Shown: positions 47,259 through 61,712, numbered from the stretch's first letter. The stretch is 64,000 bases of DNA from Tretioscincus oriximinensis (GCA_022410635.1 JAJVDF010000496.1:124001-188000), one strand, 5' to 3'. Notes: generated by a model from the letters alone, not told the origin. Translations and numbers: made by a program.

Positions 47259-48404
47259 AGTCTATTTCTTCCGACTTGTTCAGTAGACTTGTTTATGAAA
47301 GGTCATGCTGTCTACCTTTCTCTAAAGTAGGACAGATGAGTACCGAGCCTATAGTCAAAGACTTCCATTGAAGGAGAACTCATTACCCCTGTAGTAGCTA
47401 TGTTAAGAACTATCAATAATCTAAATAAGAGATGCAGACAAAACATTCAAGGGGATTTATTTCAAGAATACCGGTAAGTGTACCAAGGCCCTGAGTTCAG
47501 TTCCTCTGTTATTTACTGCCTCTCAGTTGCTACAAAAGCAAGTTATTTTACCACCCACGTGGATCTGCTGTGTTTAGTCAGTTAGTGTGCTTGTGAATCC
47601 ACAAATATTGCTGTGGTTCATTACAGAAACATGTTTGGCATCTCCTTTTTGGGCTGCCACTTTCTTCAGCATGCTGTTCTTATCCTTATTAAAAGATCCC
47701 CAAAGATCAGTCCAGCTTAGTACAGCAGATGCTGCTACAGTAAAACAGTACATAGCTGTTTGTGAATATGCCACACACTCTGAACATGAACAGCAGGAGA
47801 TCAGTGCATGATGAGTTGAGGTTGGTAGCTTCATGCTGCTTCCCCCACTCCTACGACAAGAAGAATGATTGACAAAAGCCTACGTTTGGCTGCAGCCATA
47901 TTTAGCAGTTCGACTGCTGCCAGGGTTAAATTTTGCAGATCGGGGATTCTAATTGTAGTGTTTTTAAATCTTGTCTGTTCTACATCGATTCATCTCAGTC
48001 GTGCATAGAAGAAACGAAAGAATCATAAACGCTTTTTCTAATTTATTTTGAGAGAAAACTGCAATTTTATTTATGCCAGGATTCCTATTGTCTAGTCATA
48101 GCTCAACACTTTGGTCTTTTTATTTTAATCAACATAGGTAGTTATATACATAGGTCCGCATATGCAGCCTTGGATTCCAGTGGCCAAATATGCCATTGAG
48201 ATCTGCGTTCACAACGAGGGCAAAAATGCAGCCCTCGGCTACATTTTGAACACACCGGCGAGTTTGGCCACTAGATGCCATGTCTGGTGGGATGGATGGC
48301 ATCTATGCTGCCCAAACCTGGTTCCGCACTCGCACCTATATAGACAAATGCCAAAACTCAGAACGTTGCTATTGGTGATCCCTTTCTTATTAATGGTACA
48401 TATT

Positions 48405-48640
48405 ATCCTAGACTTCCTGAGATTCAGTGCTATTAATCTCAGGGCAGCCAACCAAGGGTCTCACATATAGCTTTTGTTGCTTCCTTCACAACAGACACCC
48501 TGTGGCACAGATGCGGCGGAGAGAATTCTAAAGAACTGTGATTGCCCCCAAACACCCAGCTGGCTTTATGGAGGGGGTGGAATCAAACCAGGAGACTGCC
48601 AGAAAAGAGTCCAACACTCTAACTACTACATGAAACTGGC
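48405..48640 (-). mobile_element. Second-family tRNA SINE
   Basis: 'cacatatagcttttgttgct', 'cacaacagacaccctgtggc' and 'ggaatcaaaccaggagactg' match 7218-7483, with the same orientation and more decay. Confidence 0.75.
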
Positions 48641-51600
48641 ACTATGACTAGCTATAGAGTCAACAATGAAAATTTAATTTATATCTAACATGCAAATATT
48701 TTTAGAGAGATATCTTAAAGTACAACTCTGATTTAGCATACTGTTTTGGCCACATCACACACAAAAAAGAGATGAAAGATGCAGAGGGGTTGATAAACAG
48801 AATGAACAGAGTTCTTGGACAACATCTTATGTGGAAAGCTATTTCTAAATGTGTGCCTTCTTTCCTGCAGATATATGGTTGTGCCCACCATTTGGGCCTT
48901 TTTTACATTTATCAGAAGGAATAATCCGAACCACTTCCTGGTCAATCTTGATTACACTCCAATATGGCCGCAGTTCACCCTAAATTGTCCAATGCCTCCC
49001 TGAAGCAATCCACACCAACCTAGCTTGACCATGACCTACAGGAATGTTCTGATTACATAATTCTGGTCTGAACATATATACTTCTATGCTTTTCAGAAAC
49101 ATACTGTACTAAAAAAAAATTCCAGAATGGATTGTACAAAAATAAAAATAACTTTAAAATATTTAATTCAAAGAAGTGTCTATGTTAGTTGTGCTCAGAA
49201 TATCTAGCAAGAGGATCTCATAGTACATTGCCTTGCTAAAATGTTTAAGCACACTTTTTAAAAATCTGTGGATAGCAGGCTCCCATTCCATGATATATCT
49301 AGAGTAATTGCAGAAAGCACCTGAAATGTCTTTGAATTGTGCTGTAATTGTGTGGTCTAGTACAGAAAGACTTTTCTTATGATCTGGAATATACACAGCA
49401 TAAAAGCCAAATTTTGATCATCCTTCTGCCCTAGAGCAGAAACCCTGCCTACAAAATGGTGGCGCTCGGGTAGAAGGAGAACACGAAGTGGCAGACCGTG
49501 CCACACACTGGCATGCAGTGCCAGACTATACAGAAGGGTGGAAGGACAACTCCTCGCAAAACCATGGTGCTCACGATGGAATGGCATTGAGTGCCTATCT
49601 GTATGGCTGGCCACCAGACCCCATGCTGTGGAGCCGCAAGGCCCAGTCAAAATGGTGGTGCCTACGATGGACTGTTTCCTCTAAATACCACTTGCTAAGG
49701 CAGGCCAAAGTTTTGCCTCCTTCTTCTTGAGATGCCTGAAGCAAGTGGCAAGCCACAGTGTGAGAAAGAATGCTGGCTGAGATGGACCATGGCCAGGACT
49801 TCATTTAAGGTTCCTTTCCACACCGCACAGAAAAAACCCAGTCATCCAGTGTAGATAAGTGGCGCTAAGTAAGAAAGATCCATTTTATGAATTAAGTCAA
49901 TGACCCTAAGAAAATCGCATTATTTTGTAAAACCATGTTTTACTTATCAGGGAAAGGCAAAACTGTGTTGTTCAAGGGATGATTGTACAATGTCACAGTG
50001 CAGCCGTCTTCTTTCCAGTCAAACTGACTGCAAGGGAAGCAGAAAATTCTACACTGCTTTAGCAGAATTCCTGGAGTGGGTAACTTGACAGCTGGCAAAA
50101 GTCTTCTCCTGTGTTAGTTCCCATTAAAGAGAAGGAACTTCCCAAAAATATGATAAGAACTGGCGGTGAAAAGACAACCGCCTTTACAGCAATGTCATTA
50201 ACAGTTCATGTGAATTTAACTGCATACAGCAAAGACAGTTACTGGAGCTGAAAATGGAACTGTGGCCCTCTCAGTGACGCCGGTGACAATCCTTCATCAT
50301 TTTAGGTCTTGTCAATTTGGTGCAACGCTACAATTCATGCACCTATTTAACAGTAATGACAACTGAAATGGTCGGCAGACTATTCTGTTCAGCAGACCAA
50401 GTCTCTTACTTCTGAATGCTGAGAAGCTGCACAATGAAACAGTACACAGCATTGTGTTTTCCCTCCTGCAATGTGTAATGTAAGGCTAGAGAAATGGGGT
50501 GCCAAGGAAGATTGGGAAAAGGAAGATTTCAAATAAGTAATTATGTTAATCTGGGTCCCAAATATCTAGCACTGGGTTTTCATAGCATCTTAGAGACTAA
50601 CAAGAAAAAGGTAGGCAGCATGTGCTTTTGTAGGGAAGTCTACTTAGCTGCAGAAAGTAGACTTGTCATCAGACAGACTTGATATCCCTAAAATGTTGGC
50701 TCACAGCTTTGTTCATTTCCCGCTACAGGATAGTTTGATGGGGCCAGTAGCAGGGAGATGAATTTGAGCAACATCCTCAGTTTGCACATCCCTGATGCAA
50801 CAATATTGAAGAACACAAAACAGGGGAGATCTTAATTTAATAGACCACCAAGCCTACACTCCTCTTCAATGGTGTCTTTTGTGGAGATTAAAGGTGTCAA
50901 AGGCACACTAAAATAAGGGCCTGGTATCAGCAAATCTTTCCTGAACTTCTAGGATGAAGGTGTACCGCACACTTCCTTTCCAGGGGAAACCTTCGTTTGG
51001 GAGAATCCCTGTTTTTTGCTGAGAAAATTATTTTTTTAAAAAAAAACCAGTGGGGTTAGTGAAAAGGCCTCTTGGCTTGTGGGGTGGGGGATAATTTTTT
51101 TTGCTGTTGGATTATACTCATACAAGACTCTTTGTTTCTATTTTTGTCACATGTCTGGTTTGGGAATGGGAGGTCTTCTTTTTTCTGTAGCCCCAAAGAG
51201 ATAGCCATAATTTTCCATGGATTCTATAATAGGGATTTTTATGCCCCAGAAGCAACATCACAAAATTATAACACTTCTGCCCCCCAGAAGTGATGTCACT
51301 TCCGGCTCTGCCCCGTCCCCTAGGACTGATGTCGCTCATTTTTTGTGCGCTTCAGAAATTTCTTGTGCGCTTCACAGGTTCCTCATGTGTTTTGGGGGTC
51401 TCACACGCATGTGGGCTTTCTTTAGGGGTTGATGTGCATATCAGCTGGGTGCTTTGCCTATTCACAAATATGCAAATTGGCATGAATTACCCCAATTTGG
51501 GCCTCAGGAAATCTGGTCAGTGTACAATCAGTTGTGAAGACTTCCTCCATGATTTCTGAAGCTTTCAGGCAAAGCAAAACTCTGGCACAATCACTTCTGA

Positions 51601-52689
51601 GCATTTCAAAGCTTCCTCAGAAAGTGCAAGCTTCATAAAATGCAGATAATGCCAGCACAGGTAATAGCAAGTCACTACTCTTTCTCCGTTCAAAGTGTTC
51701 AGTATAAAATCACTAATATTCCTAAAATCCAAAATGCGTCTCTGTATAAATATGCAAGTGCCTATTACCAGTGTTTCAAAACAACAATTTGCACAACCAC
51801 AGTGGAAACTACAAATAATGAAGCTCTCCATGCACTTCCAGAGATCTAGTTAAACTCTCTACAAATTTTATTGTCCATGACTAAGAAACAAAAGTTTGTG
51901 TTTAATGTATTGCATTTGGCAAAAGGCTGGACTATGGTCAGGTTGACCAGCAGAAGCCTTGATCCCTTGGAATGTTTCATCACCACCAGACAAAATGAAA
52001 CAACACCCTATCCTGATCAATATGAAATAAGTCGCTCATAAAGGTATACCAATGATTAAGCTTACCCTCCCACTCAATTGGATGTTATTCTATAGTTAGT
52101 AGTATGGGAAAGGAGGGCTTCTCATTCAAACAGCCAGTCGTAACATCAGCAACGGCTACCTGACTTAAATGCAGAAAGCGGGGAAGTAGACTTGTCTACG
52201 AAAGCTCATGCCACCTACTTTCCTTTTCTTAGTCTCCAAAGGGCTATGAGCAGCCCTTGCTGGACTATCTGAACAAAGACTAACATGGTTATTTCTTTGA
52301 AATCTAACACCTGATTTAAGAGCAGTTTTCACCCACTTACCTATTCCTTAAGTTCTGAATTTACTCCCCAACTAACGGTCAATCTGTTGGATTTTAATCC
52401 AATTAAAAATCAATATCCCTCACCCTACCTCGACATTGAGAGTAGATATTATTAATGATTAATGTTACAAGTTTGTTATTTTCGTATTGGTAAACTAATG
52501 TCGGAGTTAGGTGTAAGTATTCTATAAAATAAGAGAATGCTAAAAAAAGGACAGTTTTCGTAGCAAAATAAGTTTCTATAACACAAGAAACTACATAAAG
52601 GAGATGAATCTGTGCCATAAAATCATTTGTGAAACCTACAAATTTTGTCAGACGGAAAACACTTTTAGTGACTATAACATAGATGTAAA

Positions 52690-53040
52690 CAAAGATTAAA
52701 TGTTTTCCTTGACAGTTTTGTATTTTTGTTACGATATAGTTATGTATTTAGTTCTGCTGCAGTATTGTCCTATGCTCTCTTTAAATACATTAACATGCTG
52801 ATGGCTCTACTAAGAGCAGTAGAGAGGATTGGTTAGGCCTGATGTTTCAACCTAATTAAGTAGTGAGAAAAGGCTTCATTGGTTGTTAAAAACTGTACAT
52901 ATAGATGAAGCTGACTAGAGTAGTTGCTCTGGTTAAGATTAAGTTGAAGTGCTCCCACTTGAGCTGAATAAATTACTTCTGCACAACCCCTGTGCATTGA
53001 GTTGCCTTTATTTACTGTCTTGAGGTTGACAGGCTTCACA
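52690..53040 (+). mobile_element. LTR-like segment, relative of 39651-39975
   Basis: 'cattggttgttaaaaactgt', 'ctctggttaagattaagttg', and AATAAA at 52968-52973. Ends not fixed; no target duplication found. Confidence 0.45.
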
Positions 53041-53606
53041 CTTCTACTATATTGCACTGCATTTTGTTTTGCAATTATTATATTCGAGACTCACCTTTTC
53101 TTATATTACTGTATGCAATTTTCAGGCTACATTCTGCCTCAGCTTCTGGGTTCTCCAGATTTAGCCTATATATATTTAAAAAACCTATTATTTCTGGGAA
53201 ACCATCTCATAGAATTTCTACTCCCTTTGTTCACTTACAATTCAAGCTTTAGCCATTTTCAGACTAACAGGCTGAAACAATCAGAATACGGTTATGAATT
53301 AAATAACATACTGTAATAAATTCATAATTTTAACCAAGGTACTCTTTGGCAACTTAAATTTTAATTTTTATTCTTTCTTTGTACGAAAGTGTACACACTT
53401 ATATGCATAATATGACAAAAGTTTTGTGCCACACTAAGTCTTATTCTGTTACAATTAGTGGCAAAGCCTGCAGCTTGGGCTTGGGAAGGCAAGCCGTGGG
53501 TAAGAGGTGGCACCTGTTGGTGGCTTGCCGAGTGTGAGAAATATAGCATGGATGTTGAATTTCCAATGATCAATCTATCATGAGAAACGGTGTCTATGGC
53601 ATTAAG

Positions 53607-54420
53607 TGTTAGGATCCTTAGGTGTCAGCTGTACTTTCAAGGAACCCTTGTATTTTAGAACAAAAGGCAGAAAACAGGGCTCTAGCTGGAGAAAACAGAC
53701 CCACCGGTTAACCAAGCGAAGAGGAAGAGGAAGAACTTGGTTCTTATACCTCACTTTTCTCACCTTTCAAAGGGACTCAAAGCGGCTTACAAGGATATAT
53801 TTCACCTGAAGGCTTCCATTCTATCTTCCCCACCAGGCTGTGGTGGTTCCCATGTATCTACTTGGAGTCAGTTGCAATTTCATGCAGTTCATGTGCTCGA
53901 ATAGCTGGGTTGGCTAGAGCTACAGGCTAATGGAAGGTGCTCACCCCTCCCCACGTCCAATACAGGGCTTCGAAAGAGCGACTGAGCTATCCATGCCTGA
54001 GAAGTTGTACAGTTTGATGGGGGTTTGCAACAAGATAAATAACAACCAAAGGGGTGAATGTACAAAGGAGCTAGCAAAGAACTTGGTTCTGGGAGTTGAA
54101 AGGTAGATTCAGTGATTGACTGCCTCTATCTGTAATAAGGGCCACTTGTATGATGATGCTTACTTGACAGTCGTTATTGGCGGGAACTTGCCTTGATCGG
54201 GGAATGACCAATGAAAGTTAGGAGGCAGGGGTGGCAATTCTGGAGTATAAAAGTGGGGGGTGGCACTCATATTTTCATGCCTCCATCATATGCAGACACC
54301 TGACTCTGCAGGATCGTCCCCTTCCCCTTTTCTTTTCTGTAACCCTTCATTGTCTGTCTTATTTGATTGTTCTAATAAATGTTCTTAATATGCTTTATCA
54401 ATCTTGGTGTAGTTTCATGG
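53607..54420 (+). mobile_element. LTR-like segment interrupted by a SINE
   Basis: A possible start TGTTAGGATC at 53607, CCAAT-like 'gaccaatgaaag', TATA box 'agtataaaag' (54244-54253) and AATAAA (54374-54379). The tRNA SINE 53718-53999 lies inside it. The right border is uncertain. Confidence 0.5.
53718..53999 (-). mobile_element. tRNA-derived SINE
   Basis: 'gaggaagaacttggttctta' tail, 'ctcacctttcaaagggactc' body, head complementary to 'ggcatggatagctcagtcgc'; an internal deletion removes part of the box B region. Confidence 0.85.
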
Positions 54421-55589
54421 TCATTATGGGAGAGGGCGGGGCCCATCCTCGTGGCAAGAGGAGGCAGTACCAGCTGCCTGGCTTCTGCCAGTGGCTTGCT
54501 AATGGGCGGCTAAAGTGGCAACCAGGGCAGGCAGCTCCCAGCTTCCCCCACGGCACAACTTCTGCCAAGCAGAGGGGAGGCGGTGTCATGTGCCCTCCTC
54601 CAGGCATTGCGATTGGATAAAGCTCTGACTACCTTTCTGCACGGAGTCTTATTTTAGTTTATATCCAGAGAGATATAGGTGGTATACTAGAATTTCAGCT
54701 CTTAAGCCTGAAGCTATGTTGGGATTCCCTGGGGTACATGTACTGTAGCAATCCCAATATAATTCTGGGATAATCCCACTGTTTAAATCCTATTTAAATG
54801 CAGCTGCAGTGTAGCACAAAGGCAAAACACTAGCTGCTGCCTTTTCCCTGCTTTTACATAATAAAAAAACTGTAATAGAAGAGTTGCAGATGCTTGAGGA
54901 GAATCTGTGGTAAAATACTGTGGGGGTTTCAAAAATAAAAAAGAAGAAGGGAAAAAAATGAAATTGGTAGTTGACTAAGCAAACAATGTTCAGAACAGTC
55001 TGTGGAAAGTGCGATTTGCACAGTTCTACAGAAGATAAATTAGGAAATTGAGAAGATATAAATACTGTTAACAAAGTTCATGGATTTGTGACTGTGGGAG
55101 AGCTACATTAAACAGATTAAATAACAGTTGTGTCTGGAACAAAACTGACAGAAAACATACTTCTGTTAAGGAATGAACAGTGTTCTTAAGACACTCAAGT
55201 TCTTTTCATGTTCAGCGATCAATTTCATATATCTCAAGCATAAAAAATTCCTTTGAACAGTGGCAATTCTGAAAAAATATTTTGTAACTTTTGTGACAGT
55301 TTCATCCAAGCACATTTGTATATTTTCTGCCCCTTAAAAGTTTAAATTTAATTGGAAGCATCACCCTTCTCATTTTTCTAAATCAAATGTCTATGAAGAC
55401 CTTCAGGAAAGAAGATACGAGTGATTTACATATCAATACAAATATATAAGCAAAAGAAAATATATCACTTGGAGCAATAAGTATGTTGTGCTCACACAGT
55501 CCCAATCATATACTCCTTATCACTGAATGAGGTTACCTACAGAAGAGAATGTTCATATGCATGATCAACACCCAGGGCATAGAGAAACA

Positions 55590-55800
55590 TGGAGCTTACT
55601 CCCAGAGGTGGTGGTGGTAGCTAACAGCTTGGATAGCTTCAAGATAGGACTAGACAGATTTATGGACACCAAGGGTATATTTTGGCTTCTTCTGTTCAGA
55701 CTACCAGGTGCATCTGGTGGGCCTCTGTGTGACACAGAATGCTGGACTACATGGGCTCCTGCCAGATTCAGCAGGGCTCCTCTTATGTTCTTATGTTCAT
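55590..55800 (+). mobile_element. CR1-like LINE 3' end with octamer tail
   Basis: Encodes LLPEVVVVANSLDSFKIGL and then RFMDTKG; untranslated end 'cacagaatgctggactacat' and tail 'tcttatgttcttatgttc'. Confidence 0.87.
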
Positions 55801-56054
55801 TTTAATCTCCAATCCACAAACACAGGGACCACAGAAACAGAAGAACTGTGGATATAGTGATCATTATACCTACAGTAACTGCTGAAAGCCATCTTTGGTG
55901 TGACACATCTTCTGGAAGTCATATACAACACCCTATATTTCTGAATGTTCCAGATTCAAAAGGTATGTAGCCAGAAATGAATGTACAAGGTTCTTTTAGA
56001 AAAGAAGATCAGGTATCAGAAAACGATGATACATCACAGATTTGAAGGCATAAG

Positions 56055-56200
56055 AACATAAGGTCTTCAAACAGAGGCTGGATTGGTACAAACAATCTGT
56101 CTGGATTGGTTTAGTGAATCTAGCATTGAGCAGTGGGTTGGACCTGATGATCCTGGAGGCCATTTCAAACTCTATGATTCTGTGATTCTATGATCTAGTC
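56055..56200 (+). mobile_element. CR1 LINE 3' end with ATTCTATG tail
   Basis: 'gtcttcaaacagaggctgga', 'gttggacctgatgatcctgg' and 'tctatgattctgtgattcta'. Confidence 0.85.
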
Positions 56201-57784
56201 AAACATCCTGTCTCACACAGTGGCCAACCCATTGTTTCTGGGCATCTCAGGCAAAAGACAAAGGTGAACCTTTAACTTGTTTTTTAATGAACAATAGCAA
56301 TCCAGTCCAACTTACAGATTTTGCTGAAATAACGCAACAGAACAAGTGAAGTACATAAGAAACACACAGGTGATAATTTTTTTTTCATTTTGGAAAGGTT
56401 ATTTAAAAATGTAACTCCGTATTTGCCAGAGTATTAGAACTAGTTGCAAGACAACAAAGGGGTGAGCCTTTTCCAACATGTTGGAACTCATTCTAACAGT
56501 ACTCAGTTCTGGAACTGCACATCAAGGCTTGAATGCATTTTCCTTTTCAGAGCATTGATGTGCAAGTCAATGAGCTGTAACCAGATTAAGCATTTCACTT
56601 CCATCAAAATGCACATGTATACTGGCAGAGCGGAACAGCCATAATTTACATTTTCTCCAGCTCAGAGGAAGCTGAATGGAGGGGAAGAGGAAGAAGGGAA
56701 TGGTTCAAATCCTATCTGAAAATGATTCACTTTCAACCTGAATTGGAAGCAGCTGTCACTCTGCTTCTCTCTGAACAAAGTCAGATGTCTAATTTCAGTG
56801 CTCAGAGAAGCTGCAAAGAAACAGAGAGACTGGAAAAGCCCAGAAAAGAGTTAATGGCCATGTTTTTTTTACAGAGATCAAGGCTGACAAAGGATGTGAG
56901 AACTGGGGCGTAAGGAAAACTGAGAGCCACAGAATTGACACTTTTGAGCTATGATGCTGGAGATGACTGGGAGTCTCTTGGACTGGAAGGAGATCAAATC
57001 AGTCAATGCTAAATGAAATCATCCAATTATTTATTAATTATTTTACTTATTTATTTACATTTATTTATTTATTTACATTTATACCTCGCCCTATACCCAA
57101 AGGGCTCACGGCGGCCAACAATAAAAACAAGAAAGCAAAATTAACATTAAAAACAGAATAAAACAGTATCTAGAAGTGGGAAGAGAAATAACATTTCTTC
57201 AGCCAAAGGCTAGGATGACAGAAAGGTAAATACCGAAGCTGAAATACTTTAGTCGTGTAATCATTTGATCCGGCCCGTGGTCTGCTCCACATTTGGTGCA
57301 GCATCTGGCATGTTCCCCAAGAATCGTTAGGCTTCCCTGGTGAAATAATGGTCCCACACTCTGTTTAAACGTGAATACAAAAAAAGGAAGGAGGGAGGCC
57401 TAGAAGAGTGGTAGAAGGCAAAGGGATGGGGGAAGCATTGAAAAGTTCACCACTTTGTGGGTCTGGGTAGGGGAACGGCATGGGGAAGAGAGGGTGTGTG
57501 GCCTGGTTGGGGGTGTGGCCTTGCTGTGGGGAGGAGGAATGGTCCTGGGGTGATATTAGAAATATCCAAATGGCCCCTGGTAGTGAAAAAATGGTTTTTC
57601 CTCCAGATGCTGCAGACAATACATCTGGTGTAAAGACTTATATAGCCATTAAAAGTCCAAAGATCTATTCCAAATTTTATGTAGGTCTGGGAGGCTGTAT
57701 AAAAATGGGGGCAGCTAGCTACATGGATAACGTTGAAGACAGAATTAGACAAGTTCATGGACACCAAGGGATACATAGCTACAG

Positions 57785-57950
57785 GGTTTGCTACAGGAGG
57801 TGGTGAGTTTGTCTTCGCTGGAAGTCTTCAAACAGAAGCTGGGCAGTCATCTCTCTTGGATGGTTTAATGAATCGTGCACTGAGCAGGGGGTTGGACCAG
57901 ATGATGCTGGAAAGCCCTTCCAACTCTATGAATTCTATGATTCTACAATG
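57785..57950 (+). mobile_element. CR1 LINE 3' end with ATTCTATG tail
   Basis: 'gaagtcttcaaacagaagct', 'gggttggaccagatgatgct' and 'ctatgaattctatgattcta'. A TTCTTATG-family coding piece lies just before it (57735-57775). Confidence 0.85.
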
Positions 57951-58021
57951 ATGGAAAGGAAAAACATTTTCCGCAGAGTTTATCTCTGCATAAACTCATA
58001 AATTATAATTATCCTGGTTCA

Positions 58022-58700
58022 TTAATCCCTGCTCTAAAAGTATATAACACCAAAGTTTCACTAACTCTAGAATATGGTTCAGAAATTTGGAGCTTCACAA
58101 ATCTGGGTCCAATGGAGATATTCTGCTCAAAGCAACTCCTTTTGCTGCTAGGACTGAGCCATTCAACATTATCGGCCGCGGTCCGAGAAGAAATAGGCAG
58201 AGGGTTCTTAACTGACTTGGTAGCCACAAGTCAATTAAATTATTGGCTCAAATTAAAGACCACGAGCCAACACAGATTTCCTCAGCTCTGCTTTCAAGAG
58301 CAATTAAACAAACTCACCAACAAATCATGGGCATCAAATTTTGCAAAGCGGGTGTTTCATTTGGGCTTGTCTGCCTTATTTTGCCCAATTCAAACAGCAA
58401 TTCAAATTGGAAGATTACTTAACACCAGAGATACCCTATAGATTAAGGAAGTTATATACAAAAGCCCGATTTGACCAACTGGATATAATGCTAAAGCTGG
58501 GCAGATATCAAAACATCACATACAGTAATCGACTATGCCCCTATAACAGGATAGAGAATACTGCTCATTTTCTTCTTGAATGTCCACAATATGATTCGCT
58601 CAGTGCCCGTTATCTACTTCCCCTCTTGACCCTCTTGATAGACTGTGATGCAGTAACAGACACAGCTAAAGTTCACTGGCTCTCACTGGAGTGATACAAG
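58022..58700 (+). mobile_element. Non-LTR retrotransposon ORF C-terminus with zinc-knuckle-like end
   Basis: Frame 2 reads LIPALKVYN, then LEYGSEIWSFTNLGP and on to a frameshift near 58370, after which frame 3 continues LPYFAQFKQQFKLEDYL to a Cys/His cluster (LCPYN ... NTAHFLLECP). YGSEIW and the CxnHxnC end are typical of ORFs of some non-LTR clades downstream of the reverse transcriptase. The clade (possibly R4/Dong-like) is uncertain. Dead copy. Confidence 0.65.
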
Positions 58701-58939
58701 GTCATGGGCACTGCCCCATCTATTGAATTTGCATCCAAAATACATTCTAATTTCCTTGCAAACAGGGATTTCCAGGGAAATTGAGTGCTCAAAATCAATC
58801 AAATTTAGCTTGTCATAAATGAAATTTTAGATGTGTTTTATATTTTAAACTTAATATGTATTTACATTCTATAATGTGCATTCCTGTGAAATGATATGGT
58901 CTGATTAGTCAAATCAGTAAGGACTTTTGAAATAAAGCT

Positions 58940-59130
58940 ATTGCCTACCTCCTGAATGGAGCAACAGGCAGTATTCCTGAATACCATTTGCAGGGATAGA
59001 GAACATGAGAGGCTTTGCCTTCTTCCGCTTGAAACTACCCAAGTGCAATTGGTGGGCCACTGAGTGAGACAGAATGCTGGACTAGATGAGCTCTGGCCCC
59101 ATTCAGCAGGGCTCCTCTTTTTTTCTTATG
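58940..59130 (+). mobile_element. CR1-like LINE 3' end
   Basis: 'gaatggagcaacaggcagta' to 'gcagggctcctctttttttc' and 'ttatgaa'. Confidence 0.8.
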
Positions 59131-59172
59131 AATATTCATGGATGCCTCTTCATTTGCTAATACAGTAGTTGC

Positions 59173-59211
59173 AAGGTCTTTCTTTAGTACAAGTGACTAA
59201 AGAAAGACCTT
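59173..59211. repeat. Perfect 39-bp hairpin
   Basis: Arms 59173-59188 and 59196-59211 are exact 16-bp inverse complements around a 7-base spacer. Confidence 0.96.
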
Positions 59212-61712
59212 TAAGAATATTATGTCACAGTCATGTTGTTAAGAAATAAGAGCAGATTCATTTTAGGAATTAATTAAAGGGCCCCTGTAGTTTTGGGAAC
59301 CCATCAAAACGCCCCTCTCCAGTGGACAAACACCCCATGCAGGCGGAAGACGGAAGCTTTTAGGCCAAACTCCTTCTGACGATCTTTTCACAGGCAGCCA
59401 ATTTTCTTCTCTTTTAATGCCAATCCAACAGTAATAGGAGGAAGAGTATGAAATCATTCCGGAAGGTACTATCGGGAGACCATTGTTATATTGTCAATTA
59501 AGGCTACCCCCAGGAGGTTAATTAAACATATCTAGAGCCTGACCTTTCAGCAAATGGTTCACAAGTCTTTCAAAGAAACTCTTCCTTTTTAGATAACTTA
59601 CTGCTGAACTCCCCCTAGTCTGAGTGTGTTTTCCATGCTATCAAATGAGGAAAGACAAAAAGCCCAAAGCATCAAGGTCAATAAGGTCTCTAACATTTGC
59701 ATCTGAGAGTCCATAATTAAAGCTCCCTGCACACAGAACAAAGAAAAAAGACTCCTGAGGCAATATATCAGTTCACACATCAGTCTGCCCTTCCCACCTA
59801 TTATGAATGTTAGAGAGGTGGAAAAGTGGATTACAGATGGGATGAGACTATAACAGCTACATGTTACTGTCACTAAGGCACTTTGGGGTCATTTTTTTAA
59901 TGCAGCCATAGAAGCAATGTTGAGATCTCACCAGTGTGATCATTCACATGCTAGCCTGCCTTGCTCCTCTGATTAACTTTTCAGGCTTGAAAAGATAAAT
60001 TAGACGTGGGTTTTTTCACACTTTGATTGGAGAACAGTCCAAACCATTAGTAGGAACAGAACATACCCATTACTAATAATTTCGCTATTCCCCAGTCACT
60101 TCAAAAGCATTCTTGAACTTAGCTTAAACCTATTGTACATTGTGTGAATGCTTCTAAGTCCACAATCATTCCCACTCTATGAAAATATTCCTGCAGACTG
60201 TGTGATTAATATATTCTAGCCTTTCTATGTTCTACAAGTCGTGTGAAATGTTTTTATCCATCACAGTAAAAGAGGGGGGCAACTAAACATGTATAATGCA
60301 GAAAGGTTAGAGAATATAGCAATTGTACTTCTTGCTCCTGGGATAGGAGCAGGATTTTTTTTCTTGTGGGAATAGAAAGCCATTGGGTGGGAAAAATTCC
60401 CAGAAACTATTATCTGAAATTAAGTATAAAAAAGCCTGAAATGGGGAAACATGGGTCACATACTATCCTCTCCAAAGCATATTTCAGTTGCTCTTTTTGC
60501 TACCTCTGAAGACAACCTCAATTCAAATTATGTCCTAGAATAGGGACTGCTTTCAGCATGCTAATGTGCACTTAGGACTTGCTGTGATTTGCACTAGCCT
60601 GTGGACAACAGGCTTTTATTTCAGGGTATAATCTGGAATAAGGTTCAGTGAAGAAAGGCAAGAGAATCCTAAAGCCACATCTTGATGTCTTGGCCACACT
60701 CTTTGTTCAGGCTGCAGGCGTACAATGTTTTCACATCATGATCGTAGTATTATCATGATGACTTTACTCATGTGATAAAGGAGCTTCCGCTATCCACTTG
60801 GGAATATGTGAATATCCATCCAGAATAGGCGATTGCTAATCCTTTCAGGGATCAGCACAATGTCTGCTCTCCCACTGACCAGCCTAACATGTGCTGTGCC
60901 GATGCAGGAAGTTGGCAACCAACAGAACTGCAGAATCGCAGCTGACTGACATGCGCAGTATCCTTTTCCCTGCTTCCCCTTGCCAACTCCACCCGGGTTT
61001 TACAGGCAGGTATGAATGAGTGAAATCTGTAATCACTTATAGATTTTACTCGTTGTGTGGAGAGGGCCTCAGTAAGTGTGTGGTAGGAGGATTTTGCCTT
61101 TCTCTCCATGCTATTGCTTTGAAATGTCTGGCACCTGGCACCTTCTTAGCAAGCAGCATGTGAATCAATCTGGCTTAGGCAGCTAAAGCTTATGCACAAT
61201 AAATTCCTTGTTTTGCAACATTTTCTCCAATTAGACAGAGATGCTTTGGTGTTCAGTCAAAAGGTTTTATTACATACCCAGGACTCATAGGCCAATAAAA
61301 CACACATGTCCCCAGACTTCGCTTTTGCACACATGCTTTCACGCCAAGCCAGCATCATTTGGCCATTTTCCTTCTGTACTGCAAAATGGCATGTTCTTTT
61401 CAAGCCAAGTAAGCCTAGTTTGATAGAGTCTAAACAGAGTGGTTTGAACACATTGCCAAACACGATGCTCATGCGTTCCTTTCCATTCTCATGCGTTTTG
61501 TTTCCAGTTACTTCCAGACTCAGAGCAAAATTGAGTTAGCTCTTAAGTTGCATCCAAACATCTTTTAATATTTATATAGTTGGATATTCTAGAATAAAGC
61601 CATGCAGAAAGTACTTTATTCAGAATATCCAAGTATAACGGAGTAATTAAATGACATCTGATTGAAACCTTGGATTATATTTATATCCCACTCTATAGCC
61701 AAGGATCTAAGA

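Noticed and set aside
53607..54420. Full-length LTR retrotransposon or provirus
   Set aside because: No second LTR, primer-binding site or coding region was found next to any of the LTR-like segments.
59598..59873. 91-codon minus frame resembling a membrane segment
   Set aside because: No domain, splice context or homologous phrase; the flanking FAT exons join without it.
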